Assembly (NCBI RefSeq): GCF_036898095.1
Contig: NC_090759.1
Location: 20,682,620-20,746,619, forward strand
DNA: 64,000 nucleotides
Origin: Palaemon carinicauda
Taxonomy: Eukaryota; Arthropoda; Malacostraca; Decapoda; Palaemonidae
Direction of reading: 5' to 3'
Within the stretch, counting starts at the first letter, position 1; the number at the start of each line of letters is the position of its first letter. This document shows positions 1 to 9,714 of this stretch, in pieces. The notes beneath the pieces were generated by a model, which was not told the origin of the DNA, searched no databases, and worked only from the letters and a program-made list of their open reading frames with translations. The position numbers and the translations under genes were made by a program.

Positions 1-1275
1 CCAATTTCCATAACTCCCATATTATCTAAAGTTTTTGAACGTCTTCTGGCAAAACGTCTTAATAGGTTTGCTGAAGGTAATCATCTACTCCCTAGTTTGC
101 AATTTGGTTTTCGTAAAGGCCTTGGAGCATGTGATGCCCTTCTTACAATCTCCAATGCAGTACAGAAATCCCTTGATTGTGGTCGGGAAGTTCGTATGAT
201 TGGCCTTGATTTTAGTGCTGCCTTTGACCGTGTTAATCATGAGGCCCTTGTTTTCAAACTGAAACAGTTGGGAGTGGGTGGGTCGTTTCTTAGCATTATT
301 ATTGATTTTTTAAGTAATAGATCTCAAAGAGTTGTTGTTGATGGGCACCATAGTGATTATAGGAATGTGATATCCGGTGTTCCACAGGGTAGTGTTCTTG
401 GCCCATTACTTTTCATACTATATACACATGACATGTGGTTTGGCCTAGAAAACAAGCTTGTTGCATATGCAGATGATGCTACTCTCTTTGCATCAATTCC
501 ATCCCCTGAATGTAGATCTAGGGTTGGTGAATCCCTTAATAGAGATTTAGCTAGAATTAGTGCATGGTGCAAATTATGGGGTATGAAGTTGAATCCTAAC
601 AAAACTCAAAGTATGATTGTAAGTAGGTCAAGGACGGTGGCTCCTCAACATCCGGATCTCAGTATTGATAATGTTTCTTTAAATATGTATGACTCTTTCA
701 AAATTTTAGGTGTGATTCTCGACAGTAAATTTACTTTTGAGAAACATATAAGGTCTGTGTCTTCTTCAATTGCACGAAAAATAGGCTTATTGAGAAAGTC
801 TTTCAAGATTTTCGGTGATCAATCTATTCTGAAGAAGTGTTTTAATTCTTTCATTCTACCTTGTTTTGAGTATTGTTCTCCTGTCTGGTCTTCAGCTGCT
901 GATTCTCATCTTAATTTGTTGGACAGAAACTTACGGTCTATCAAATTTCTTATTCCTGATCTAGATATTAATCTCTGGCATCGTCGTTCAATTAGTTCAT
1001 TATGCATGTTGCATAAGATTTTTCATAACTCTGACCATCCTTTACATTCAGATCTCCCTGGACAATTCTATCCCGTTCGTAATACTAGGCAGGCAGTTAA
1101 TTCTAATAGCCAGGCCTTCTCCATCACGAGGCTCAATACTACGCAGTACTCTAGAAGTTTTATTCCAGCTGTTACCAAGTTGTGGAATGATCTTCCTAAT
1201 CGGGTGGTTGAATCAGTAGAACTTCAAAAGTTCAAAGTTGGAGCAAATGCTTTTTTGTTGACCAGGCGGACTTGA
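1..1275 (+). CDS. LINE-1 ORF2 C-terminal part: reverse transcriptase (5' cut by window edge)
   Basis: This is the reverse transcriptase of a non-LTR retrotransposon, which copies element RNA at a nicked chromosomal target. About 425 codons are open without interruption from base 1; the first ATG at 97 is internal and is not the true start. Visible RT blocks are GFRKG (residue ~37), LDFSAAFDRVNHEAL (motif A), SGVPQGSVLGPLLF (motif B) and the catalytic AYADDATLFA (motif C). The thumb and C-terminal region that is usual in CR1/L2/Jockey elements follows, including LPCFEYCSPVWSS and SFIPAVTKLWNDLP. No RNase H domain is present. The intact frame suggests a fairly recent insertion. The endonuclease would lie upstream of base 1. 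Confidence 0.85.
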   Translation, partial: PISITPILSKVFERLLAKRLNRFAEGNHLLPSLQFGFRKGLGACDALLTISNAVQKSLDCGREVRMIGLDFSAAFDRVNHEALVFKLKQLGVGGSFLSIIIDFLSNRSQRVVVDGHHSDYRNVISGVPQGSVLGPLLFILYTHDMWFGLENKLVAYADDATLFASIPSPECRSRVGESLNRDLARISAWCKLWGMKLNPNKTQSMIVSRSRTVAPQHPDLSIDNVSLNMYDSFKILGVILDSKFTFEKHIRSVSSSIARKIGLLRKSFKIFGDQSILKKCFNSFILPCFEYCSPVWSSAADSHLNLLDRNLRSIKFLIPDLDINLWHRRSISSLCMLHKIFHNSDHPLHSDLPGQFYPVRNTRQAVNSNSQAFSITRLNTTQYSRSFIPAVTKLWNDLPNRVVESVELQKFKVGANAFLLTRRT

Positions 1276-1530
1276 GTCTTTTATAGTTTATTTATGACAT
1301 ATTTGTTTTTGATGTTGTTAATAGTTTATATATGACATGTCTGTTTTGACGTTGTTACTGTTTTTAGAATGATTTATTGTTAATTTGTTCTCTTCATTTA
1401 TTTATTTCCTTATTTCCTTTCCTCACTGGGCTATTTTTCCCTGTTGGAGCCCCTGGGCTTATAGCATCTTGCTTTTCCAACTAGGGTTGTAGCTTGGATA
1501 GTAATAATAATAATAATAATAACAAGAGCA
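1..1530 (+). mobile_element. LINE-1: 3' part of a CR1/L2-like non-LTR retrotransposon
   Basis: The reverse transcriptase reading frame is open from base 1 to a stop at 1275. About 230 bp of 3' UTR follow, ending in a (TAA)n tail at about 1502-1523. The last ~120 bp of the UTR (from 'cctcactgggctat' through 'aactagggttgtagctt') recur, reverse-complemented, at 35955-36060 in a SINE-like element, so this is a genuine transposon 3' end. The 5' part lies outside the window. The CR1/L2 assignment is by RT style only; another Jockey-superfamily clade is possible. Confidence 0.85.
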
Positions 1531-2426
1531 GTTGCGACTACTAACCCTTAGGGTTTTCCGTCGGGCTATCCTTTCAAGGAGAACCTAGAAACTGATTTTT
1601 GCCCCATTTCAAAGCTCGTAGCTTATTATGCCCGCCCTCAGTTTGAGTCTTTTTAGCAGGCTAAGAGTATACATGTTTGCTACACCGAGCTCCTCTTTCA
1701 GCTGATGAACAGCCTTCACGTCCACGAGTCTTGTAAGTGATTATCCTATGGGGCAATAGCCTATATAAATTATGCCTGCTTTATCTACGTTGGGCACAAC
1801 AAAGTTCATGTAGTTTTATGAGACCAGGCCCTTCAGGACCTGTGCCTCAGGTTTCTGCCTCTCATGAGGCAGAACCTGCTGTTCTATAAGTTCAGCAAAG
1901 CCTAATTTGTCTCCTTGCGAATGAATACAGTTAAGCCTTGTTATTCACAATTTTTAGGTTACAGACACAGGCGTGATAAGCAAATTTTCGCGAATATGGG
2001 TTACAAGGGCTACCTCCTAACTTGAAAAGTCACTGCCACTTGCCACGAGCGGGTGCCCGAGCTGATGATTAACACAGTAAATGTGGCCTAATATTATTTT
2101 AATTTGGTTTCTACCACAGTTTATAATCATATGTACAGTGTACAGTACATGTATACACATGTACACTACTTACTGGACACAGTAAGGCTAAAGTAAATCT
2201 TTACCGACTACAGTGCTGTAAGTGTTCGGTGATTTCGTTCAGACGACTTGACGTAGTCTACTCGTTTTCTTGAAGCATGACGAAACTCCTTATCTGTTGT
2301 CTCTTGCGCAGTATGTTATATCTACAGTGCAGTAACCTATTAATTATATTTATTTCATCTTCTATTTCAATGGGCTTGAAAAATGAAAAATAATGATAGA
2401 AATATCATCCGTAACATTACAGTACT
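1531..2426. other. Intergenic or intronic stretch, no gene recognised
   Basis: I see no long reading frame or recognised repeat here. The stretch is mixed-composition DNA, with a palindrome-rich patch of alternating GTAC/TACA words near 2125-2170. It ends at the assembly gap. Confidence 0.5.
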
Positions 2427-2926
2427 NNNNNNNNNNNNNNNNNNNNNNNNNNNNNNNNNNNNNNNNNNNNNNNNNNNNNNNNNNNNNNNNNNNNNNNNNN
2501 NNNNNNNNNNNNNNNNNNNNNNNNNNNNNNNNNNNNNNNNNNNNNNNNNNNNNNNNNNNNNNNNNNNNNNNNNNNNNNNNNNNNNNNNNNNNNNNNNNNN
2601 NNNNNNNNNNNNNNNNNNNNNNNNNNNNNNNNNNNNNNNNNNNNNNNNNNNNNNNNNNNNNNNNNNNNNNNNNNNNNNNNNNNNNNNNNNNNNNNNNNNN
2701 NNNNNNNNNNNNNNNNNNNNNNNNNNNNNNNNNNNNNNNNNNNNNNNNNNNNNNNNNNNNNNNNNNNNNNNNNNNNNNNNNNNNNNNNNNNNNNNNNNNN
2801 NNNNNNNNNNNNNNNNNNNNNNNNNNNNNNNNNNNNNNNNNNNNNNNNNNNNNNNNNNNNNNNNNNNNNNNNNNNNNNNNNNNNNNNNNNNNNNNNNNNN
2901 NNNNNNNNNNNNNNNNNNNNNNNNNN
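2427..2926. other. Assembly gap of 500 N
   Basis: Exactly 500 N, a length normally used as a placeholder of unknown size. Linkage of sequence to the left and right rests on scaffolding only. Reading frames that span it are meaningless. Confidence 0.99.
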
Positions 2927-2959
2927 AGAGATATATATATGACGGAAAACTTCAAATCA

Positions 2960-3000
<41 letters not shown>

Positions 3001-3935
3001 ATAAATGAAATCTGTTTTTCTTTGCTAAGTCTCTATTAAGGCTTTATAATCAAGCACCACAGAGCTTGAAATTATAAAATATCGTGCATCGGCGCAGTTA
3101 TTTGATCCAAAAATTGAGGTTGACGACGGATAGGCATGGTTGATCAGCTGATTTAAATGTAAACAAAGCATAAGATTATAATTCGCTATGTTTTTAATTA
3201 TAAATACGATACTAAAATGTGAATATTACATGCATTATTATTGGATACAGTTAAGTGAAACACTAGGGAGAGAGAAGGAGGAAACAATACAGCAAAGAGA
3301 CGAGGCAAGGGGAGGTGGTAGCGTGCGTGTGTTCAGATTGCTCGGGCCTTGCGGAAGCACATTGTCTCAGCCAAATCCACGCTAAATCAAATAAATTAGC
3401 GAAATCATTGAATTTGGGAAATGCGAGAAGGAATGAAAAATAGTAATGGGAATACGTGGAATGAGGGATAAGAAAGGCATTTAGAATGATTAATAAGATG
3501 AAAATGACGAATGAATCCTAGAAACGAGAAGATGAATAAAGTCGCGAAAAATACAGAGAATCAAAAGAGTTGGAATGGTACGTTTCAGATGTGTTGGGGA
3601 GAGCAAAGTAAATGTATGAAAGGGATTTGGTAAAAGGATTAAGAATATAATAATAATAAGTGTAGGACAATAATAATGTGAAGGAGATAGACTAGTATGC
3701 ATCATAGGTTACATCAGTGAGGTAATTCTGTGAAAGTGAATGGTCATATCTGTGGGATAATATCGGGAAAGTGAATACTGTATAGGTTGACAATGGACTA
3801 CGCAAATTTGATCAGCTGATTTGAATGTAAACAATGCCTGAGATTGTAATATTGCTATGTATTTAGTTATAAATTTGATACTAAGATGTGATTATTCCAT
3901 CCATTATTATTGGATACTGTTAAGTGAAACACCAG
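2927..3935. repeat. Tandem unit A, left part
   Basis: Non-coding sequence nearly collinear with 10804-11280 plus 17875-18570. Landmarks found in both are the (CT)n start, 'tttgctaagtctctatt', 'atcgtgcatc', 'gggaaatgcg.gaaggaatgaaaaata' and 'ggataatatcg'. The unit contains two copies of a ~130-bp module (3138-3270 and 3803-3935) that begins near the palindromic word ATCAGCTGAT and ends in 'taagtgaaacacca'. The unit is interrupted at 3936 by DIRS-A and resumes at 10451. No coding potential is evident. Confidence 0.8.
2967..2999. repeat. (CT)n microsatellite
   Basis: About 16 perfect CT repeats near the left border of tandem unit A. Confidence 0.97.
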
Positions 3936-4107
3936 TTTTCAATATTTAACTTAGCCGGTGATTATATAGCTGCAACTCTGTTGCTCGACAGACAACTCTA
4001 CGGTAAAAACTCGCCATCGATCGCTACACAGGTTGCGGGTGTGCCCAACAGCGCCATCTGTCGACCAGATACCCAGTTCTCAATGTAAACAAAGACTCAA
4101 TTTTCTC
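3936..4107 (+). repeat. DIRS-A left inverted terminal repeat
   Basis: Reverse complement of 10254-10400, apparently without mismatch from 'ggtgattatatagctgca' through 'actcaattttctc'. The outermost ~20 bp (ttttcaatatttaactta) are not matched in the right repeat but recur inverted in the internal complementary region, as the DIRS circularisation model expects. Confidence 0.95.
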
Positions 4108-4314
4108 TCTGTCGAGGTGTCGACAAGACGTACTTACTCGCTGTTGCTAAACTGGAGTTTTTTTCACATCTAATTGGTGAAGTACTTTATTCTAGTTTTG
4201 AGCTTTCGCTGTGCAGGGTTTCTCTTCACACAAATCCTTGAACTCTTTTTGATAACGGATTCTTTGTTGATGACTTTTTGATAGTTTTTTGAATTTCCCT
4301 TTGACCAATTCAAA

Positions 4315-6759
4315 ATGGCTGACCCTTCACAAGTCCCCAAATTTAGGAAGTGCAATGCTAGGGACTGTTCAAGGCGTCTTCCGAAGGCTTCTATCGACCC
4401 TCACACTGTTTGTTCCAATTGTCGGGATAAAACCTTTCAATTGGAAGATCGGTGTGAGGAGTGCGTTGGCCTTTCGGAATTCGATTTTATCGAATTTCAA
4501 AAGTATACACGTAGGCTAGAGAGAGATAGAGTTAGGAGAAGTTCTTCTCGTTCTATTGATATATCCTCTCCCCATGCCCCACAACCTATTCCTTCCCCTG
4601 TAGTGGTTGCTCCTAACCCCCCTCCTGGCACTCAGGAACCATCGATGGCTGATATGATGCGTGCCATCCAGGCTCTGGGTGAGAGAGTTGAGTCCCTTGC
4701 TAGTGACCGTAATCAGCTCATGGCGGATGTGAAGGAGCTTAAGTGCAAAAGTGCAGTGGGAAGTGCTAAAGTGCCGAGTGATAGTGTTGTGGATAGTGTT
4801 GCGCTTGAGGGTTCGTCTGTTCGTGCCTGTCGTCCTCCTAGTCCGGGACCTCTTGCAAGCTCCCAAGTCCAGGGGAGAAGCAATGTCGTACGACAAATGG
4901 GTTCGAGAGGCTTTAATCAGCGAACAGACGTTCCCTCCGTGGTATCGGGCGTATCTACCCAAGATCGCTCCTACCTAACTAAGACGAGAGAGCCCATTTA
5001 TACCTCGTCTTCGGAAGGTGTTTCTCGCAAGAAACCTTGGACCAAGGTGTCACGACCGTTAAAACGCAAGTCGGTCCCTTCAGCGCAAGTCCAACGGCCC
5101 GGTTGTAGCCACTGGGTCAGTTCGGACTCGCTGCCGTCATCCGATGACTGCTCACCGCCTAAGAGAGGCAAAGCGGTACCGCTTCGGACAGTAACACCGT
5201 CTGTCGCCGTACCTGCTCCCGTAGACCCTAAGTGGTCTCTACTGCAAGACATGCAGTCTAAACTGACGTCTCTAATGCAGGACTTTCGTGCGGAGAAGGT
5301 TGCTGCCGCACCAGCTAGTGCAGTACCTAGCCTACAACCTTCCACACGATCGGTTGTGCGTCCTGTGGACGCTGAGGTAACCTTCTCACGCACACCAGTT
5401 GAGAGAGTTCCTCCACCCATGCGTTCCAGTATGATCTGCCAGCCGCATGTTGACGTTAAGCGACGCACGGAGGTTGCCGTTGACGTTCTGGAGGTTCAAC
5501 AACCGTCAGAGTTGCTTTGTTTTGACGCGGTGCGTCAACCTCCGCAACCCAGTGTGGTTTCCACTGCGCACCCACATCAGTCCAGACAGTCTGGAGTAGA
5601 CGATGTGCGTCCCCGCGCTGCCATGGTTGTTGCCAGCTCACTGACTGGGCAGCAGTTCCATGACGTTGCGTCCGGCTCAGTCACGCATGCACCCGTGCGA
5701 CCGGACTCAGCGAACCAGCCGTTACCCACTCCGTTGCCGTTTCCTCATCAGTTGTCGGATGAGGAACTTTCTGATGATGATGTTGCTGCACACATAGATG
5801 AACCACAATCAGATTTGGACGAGCCTAAGTCTACTCAACCCTCTTTGGACTTTAGAAAAGTTTTGGCCATTTTCAAAGAGTTGTTTCCGGACCAGTTTGT
5901 TTCTGTGGCTCCTCGTTCTTCGCCGTCAGAGTTTGTGTTAGGCATGCCGTCTACCACTCCTGCCTTTACTAGACTCGTCCTCGCACGCTCGTCCAAGAGA
6001 GCTTTGCGGGTGATAGGAGAATGGTTGCAGTCCAAGAAGAGTTTAGGGAAGACAGCCTTTGCGTTTCCCCCTGCTAGACTCTCTTCTAGATCGAGCGTCT
6101 GGTATGCCACGGGAGAAGTTCTCGGCTTGGGAGTTCCTGCCTCTGCCCAGGGCGACTTCTCAAGTCTTGTAGACTCTCCCCGCCGCCTTGCCATGAGACG
6201 CTCAAAGATATGTTGGTCATCTTCGGACCTGGACCACCTTTTGAAAGGTATCTTTAGGGCCTTCGAAGTTTTTAACTTCTTAGACTGGTGTCTAGGAGCC
6301 CTAAGCAGAAAGATCTCTCCGACAGAGAAAGAGACTTCCTTGCTCATTATGTCCTGCATGGACAAGGCCGTACGTGATGGGTCTAATGAGCTTGCTGCAT
6401 CATTTGTGTCCGGAGTCCTTAAAAAGCGTGAAAACCTATGCTCATTCCTTTCAGCTGGAGTTACACAGTGCCAGAGATCTGAGCTTCTCTTTGCTCCTCT
6501 TTCCAAGTGCCTTTTTCCAGAAGCCCTGATTAAGGAAATAACCGCTTCATTGGTGCAGAAGGACACTCACGATCTTGTTGCGTCCTCCGCTCGCAAAGCT
6601 CCCCCTTTGCCTACCTTGTCAGCTAGACCAAGGATGGACACTCCAGCGTCCCGTTTTATTCCGCCCTTTCGTGGCAGAGCCTCCAGCAGAGGAGGTGCTC
6701 GTGCCGAAGGGAAACGAGGAAAGAAGAAAGGATCCAAGTCCTATAAGGGCAGAGTCTGA
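4315..6759 (+). CDS. gag: DIRS-A gag-like protein
   Basis: An intact 814-codon frame opening with MADPSQV 380 bp inside the element; DIRS-B and DIRS-C begin with the same MADPS, which supports this start. It is the presumed structural, RNA-binding protein of the DIRS particle. The N-terminus is Cys-rich (Cys pairs within residues ~14-55: KASIDPHTVCSNCRDK, then DRCEECVGL) and looks like a small zinc-binding module. A basic R/S stretch follows (RLERDRVRRSSSRS), then a long disordered Pro/Ser/Val region. A folded C-terminal third begins around SLDFRKVLAIFKELFPDQF. The C-terminus is a basic RGG/KKG tail suited to nucleic-acid binding. The last ~185 nt overlap the start of pol in another frame. 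No retroviral CCHC knuckle or capsid motif is visible. Confidence 0.85.
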   Translation: MADPSQVPKFRKCNARDCSRRLPKASIDPHTVCSNCRDKTFQLEDRCEECVGLSEFDFIEFQKYTRRLERDRVRRSSSRSIDISSPHAPQPIPSPVVVAPNPPPGTQEPSMADMMRAIQALGERVESLASDRNQLMADVKELKCKSAVGSAKVPSDSVVDSVALEGSSVRACRPPSPGPLASSQVQGRSNVVRQMGSRGFNQRTDVPSVVSGVSTQDRSYLTKTREPIYTSSSEGVSRKKPWTKVSRPLKRKSVPSAQVQRPGCSHWVSSDSLPSSDDCSPPKRGKAVPLRTVTPSVAVPAPVDPKWSLLQDMQSKLTSLMQDFRAEKVAAAPASAVPSLQPSTRSVVRPVDAEVTFSRTPVERVPPPMRSSMICQPHVDVKRRTEVAVDVLEVQQPSELLCFDAVRQPPQPSVVSTAHPHQSRQSGVDDVRPRAAMVVASSLTGQQFHDVASGSVTHAPVRPDSANQPLPTPLPFPHQLSDEELSDDDVAAHIDEPQSDLDEPKSTQPSLDFRKVLAIFKELFPDQFVSVAPRSSPSEFVLGMPSTTPAFTRLVLARSSKRALRVIGEWLQSKKSLGKTAFAFPPARLSSRSSVWYATGEVLGLGVPASAQGDFSSLVDSPRRLAMRRSKICWSSSDLDHLLKGIFRAFEVFNFLDWCLGALSRKISPTEKETSLLIMSCMDKAVRDGSNELAASFVSGVLKKRENLCSFLSAGVTQCQRSELLFAPLSKCLFPEALIKEITASLVQKDTHDLVASSARKAPPLPTLSARPRMDTPASRFIPPFRGRASSRGGARAEGKRGKKKGSKSYKGRV

Positions 6760-8815
6760 CTGCCCGCATCTTCAGACAGCAGTGGGAGCCAGACTCAAGA
6801 ACTTCTGGCAGACCTGGGAGAAGAGAGGCGCAGATGCACAATCTGTGAAGTTGCTCAGAGAGGGGTACAAGATCCCTTTTGTACGGAAACCCCCTCTAGC
6901 AACGTCTCCCATCGATCTCTCTCCCAGGTACAGAGAGGAAGACAAGAGACGAGCCTTGAAACGGGAAGTGTCTCTTTTACTAGAGAAGGGAGCGGTGGTC
7001 AAAGTCTCGGACCTTCAATCTCCGGGATTCTACAACCGACTCTTCTTGGTGTCAAAGAAGACAGGAGGGTGGAGGCCGGTGCTAGACGTCAGTGCTCTGA
7101 ATGTCTTTGTCACAAAGCAGACGTTCTCCATGGAGACCACAAAGTCAGTCTTAGCAGCGGTCAGAAGGGAAGACTGGATGGTCTCTTTAGACCTAAGGGA
7201 CGCCTACTTCCACGTCCCCATCCACCCGGACTCCCAACCTTTTCTGAGATTCGTTTTCAAAAAGGTTGTCTACCAGTTTCAAGCCCTGTGCTTTGGCCTA
7301 AGCACAGCTCCTCTTGTGTTTACGAGGCTGATGAGGAATGTAGCCCAATTCCTTCATTTATCGGACATCCGAGCCTCCCTCTATTTGGACGACTGGCTTC
7401 TCAGAGCTTCCAGTCGTCGCTGTCTGAAGGATCTAAAGTGGACTCTAGATCTGACCAAGGAATTGGGTCTCCTTGTCAATATGGAAAAGTCACAACTGGT
7501 CCCATCCTAAACTATTGTGTATTTAGGGATGGAGATTCACAGTCTAGCTTTTCGGGCTTTTCCGTCGGCCCCCAGAATAAGCCAAGCCCAGTTATGCATC
7601 CAGAACATGCTGAAGAAGGAACAATGCTCAGTCAGGAAGTGGATGAGTCTGGTAGGGACGCTATCATCCCTGGAACAATTTGTGTCATTAGGAAGTCTAC
7701 ACCTCCGTCCTCTTCAATACCATCTAGCTTTTCACTGGAAAAAGGACAAGACGCTAGAAGCGGTCTCGATCCCCATTTCCGAAAAGATGAAGTCTTGCCT
7801 GACTTGGTGGAAGGACAGTATCAACCTAAGAGAGGGTCTTCCCCTGGCTGTTCAGACTCCCAACCACGTTCTCTTCTCGGACGCATCGGACGTAGGCTGG
7901 GGCGCGACATTAGACGTTCGGGAATGTTCGGGACTGTGGAACTCGAGTCAAAGGATCATGCATATCAACTGCAAGGAGCTGCTGGCAGTACATCTGGCCT
8001 TGAAAAGCTTCAGGTCTCTCCTTCGAGGCAAAGTGGTGGAAGTGAACTCGGACAACACCACTGCCTTGGCGTACATCTCCAAGCAAGGAGGGACCCACTC
8101 ACTGACGTTGTACGAGATCGCAAGGGACCTGCTCATCTGGTCAAAAGGTCAAAACATATCACTAGTAACGAGGTTCATCCAAGGCAACTTGAATGTCATG
8201 GCAGATTGTCTCAGTCGGAAAGGGCAAGTAATTCCAACAGAATGGACCCTCCACAAGGATGTATGCAAGAGACTTTGGGCCACTTGGGGCCAACCAACCA
8301 TAGATCTCTTTGCAACCTCGATGACCAAGAGGCTCCCAATATATTGCTCACCAGTCCCGGACCCAGCAGCAATACATATAGATGCCTTTCTCCTAGATTG
8401 GTCGCATCTAGATCTATATGCATTCCCACCGTTCAAGATTGTCAACAAGGTACTGCAGAAGTTCGCCTCTCACGAAGGGACAAGGTTGACGCTAGTTGCT
8501 CCCCTCTGGCCCGCGAGAGAATGGTTCACCGAGGTACTTCGATGGCTAGTAGACGTTCCCAGAAGTCTTCCTCTAAGGGTGGACCTTCTACGTCAGCCAC
8601 ACGTAAAGAAGGTACACCAAAGCCTCCACGCTCTTCGTCTAACTGCCTTCAGACTATCGAAAGACTCTCGAGAGCTAGAGGCTTTTCGAAGGAGGCAGCC
8701 AGTGCGATTGCTAGAGCAAGGAGAACATCCACCCTTAGAGTCTACCAATCGAAGTGGGAAGTCTTCCGAAACTGGTGCAAGTCAGTATCTGTATCCTCGA
8801 CCAGTACCTCTGTAG
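6575..8815 (+). CDS. pol: DIRS-A pol: reverse transcriptase, RNase H and DIRS C-terminal region (one nonsense codon)
   Basis: Copies element RNA to DNA and removes the RNA strand. The frame lies -1 relative to the recombinase frame and overlaps gag by ~185 nt; the true start may be later than 6575. RT landmarks are LEKGAVVKVS, GGWRPVLDVSALN, SLDLRDAYFHVP (motif A), CFGLSTAPLVFTRLM (motif B) and SLYLDDWLL (motif C; codons 7382-7393). RNase H acidic residues appear in VLFSDASDVGWGA, NCKELLAVHL, VNSDNTTALAY and MADCLSRKG. The region after RNase H (TIDLFATS, then YAFPPFKIVNKVL and LWPAREWF) is typical of DIRS pol and corresponds to the part described as a DAM-like methyltransferase domain; I see FPPF but cannot confirm that fold. 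A single in-frame TAA at 7508-7510 replaces the Gln found at this place in DIRS-C (CAA to TAA). Otherwise it is open to 8815. Confidence 0.88.
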
Positions 8816-9714
8816 CTCAAATAGCTGACTTTCTCTTATACCTGAGAAAAGGACGATCACTTTCAGCTCCCACTATCAAGGGCTACAGAAGCATGTTGGC
8901 ATCGGTCTTCCAGCATAGAGGCTTAGATCTTTCCAACAATAAAGATCTTCAGGACCTCCTTAAGTCTTTTGAGACCACGAAGGAGCGTCGTTTGGTTACA
9001 CCTGGTTGGAATTTAGACGTGGTACTAAGATTCCTCATGTCAGACAGGTTTGAGCCGCTACAATCAGCCTCCCTGAAAGATCTCACCTTAAAGACACTTT
9101 TCCTGGTATGCTTAGCCACAGCTAAAAGAGTCAGTGAGATTCATGCCTTCAGCAAGAACATCGGATTTTCGTCAGAAAAAGCTACATGTTCGCTACAACT
9201 TGGTTTTCTAGCCAAAAATGAGCTGCCTTCTCGACCTTGGCCGAAATCGTTCGATATTCCCAGCTTATCGAATATGGTAGGCAATGAACTAGAAAGAGTC
9301 TTATGCCCTGTGAGAGCTCTTAAGTTCTATTTAAAGCGAACTAAACCTTTACGAGGCCAATCTGAAGCTTTATGGTGTTCAGTTAAGAAACCATCTTTGC
9401 CTATGTCAAAGAATGCTTTATCCTACTTTATCAGACTGTTAATACGAGAAGCTCATTCACATCTGAGTGAGGAAGACCAAGCATTGCTTAAGGTGAGGAC
9501 ACACGAAGTTAGAGCTGTCGCAACTTCCGTGGCCTTTAAGCAAAATAGATCTCTGCGAAGTATAATGGACGCAACCTATTGGAGAAGCAAGTCAGTGTTT
9601 GCGTCTTTTTATCTAAAGGATGTCCAGTCTCTTTACGAGGACTGCTACACACTGGGACCATTCGTAGCAGCGAGTGCAGTAGTGGGTGAAGGCTCAACCA
9701 CTACAATTCCCTAA
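7069..9714 (+). CDS. DIRS-A tyrosine recombinase (YR), in a frame overlapping pol
   Basis: Integrates the circular DNA intermediate by site-specific recombination. The frame is open for 881 codons, but its first ~500 codons overlap pol and resemble no domain. The recognisable recombinase starts near 8640 (CLQTIERLSRARGFSKEA). The core-binding part contains STLRVYQSKWEVFRNWCKS, and IKGYRSMLASVF follows. The catalytic part shows Arg-I in ATAKRVSEIHAFS, the His-Arg box HEVRAVATSVAF, and YWRSKSVFASFYL with the nucleophilic Tyr. All R-H-R-Y residues are present, so this copy looks catalytically competent. Whether translation starts at 7069 or by reinitiation or frameshift within pol is unknown. 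Confidence 0.88.
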   Translation: MEAGARRQCSECLCHKADVLHGDHKVSLSSGQKGRLDGLFRPKGRLLPRPHPPGLPTFSEIRFQKGCLPVSSPVLWPKHSSSCVYEADEECSPIPSFIGHPSLPLFGRLASQSFQSSLSEGSKVDSRSDQGIGSPCQYGKVTTGPILNYCVFRDGDSQSSFSGFSVGPQNKPSPVMHPEHAEEGTMLSQEVDESGRDAIIPGTICVIRKSTPPSSSIPSSFSLEKGQDARSGLDPHFRKDEVLPDLVEGQYQPKRGSSPGCSDSQPRSLLGRIGRRLGRDIRRSGMFGTVELESKDHAYQLQGAAGSTSGLEKLQVSPSRQSGGSELGQHHCLGVHLQARRDPLTDVVRDRKGPAHLVKRSKHITSNEVHPRQLECHGRLSQSERASNSNRMDPPQGCMQETLGHLGPTNHRSLCNLDDQEAPNILLTSPGPSSNTYRCLSPRLVASRSICIPTVQDCQQGTAEVRLSRRDKVDASCSPLARERMVHRGTSMASRRSQKSSSKGGPSTSATRKEGTPKPPRSSSNCLQTIERLSRARGFSKEAASAIARARRTSTLRVYQSKWEVFRNWCKSVSVSSTSTSVAQIADFLLYLRKGRSLSAPTIKGYRSMLASVFQHRGLDLSNNKDLQDLLKSFETTKERRLVTPGWNLDVVLRFLMSDRFEPLQSASLKDLTLKTLFLVCLATAKRVSEIHAFSKNIGFSSEKATCSLQLGFLAKNELPSRPWPKSFDIPSLSNMVGNELERVLCPVRALKFYLKRTKPLRGQSEALWCSVKKPSLPMSKNALSYFIRLLIREAHSHLSEEDQALLKVRTHEVRAVATSVAFKQNRSLRSIMDATYWRSKSVFASFYLKDVQSLYEDCYTLGPFVAASAVVGEGSTTTIP

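Noticed and set aside
1920..1990. Possible pogo/Tigger terminus (acagttaagccttgttattca), and inverse-looking words at 10713-10737 and 18979-18998
   Set aside because: Each matches the 44203 terminus only loosely and no pairing of ends gives a sensible element.
2362..3039. Reading frames across 2427-2926
   Set aside because: They consist of N-derived unknown residues over the assembly gap; no sequence evidence.
4516..6566. Long minus-strand frames opposite DIRS-A gag (also opposite DIRS-C gag)
   Set aside because: Shadow frames caused by codon bias of gag; no domain, no conservation between copies.
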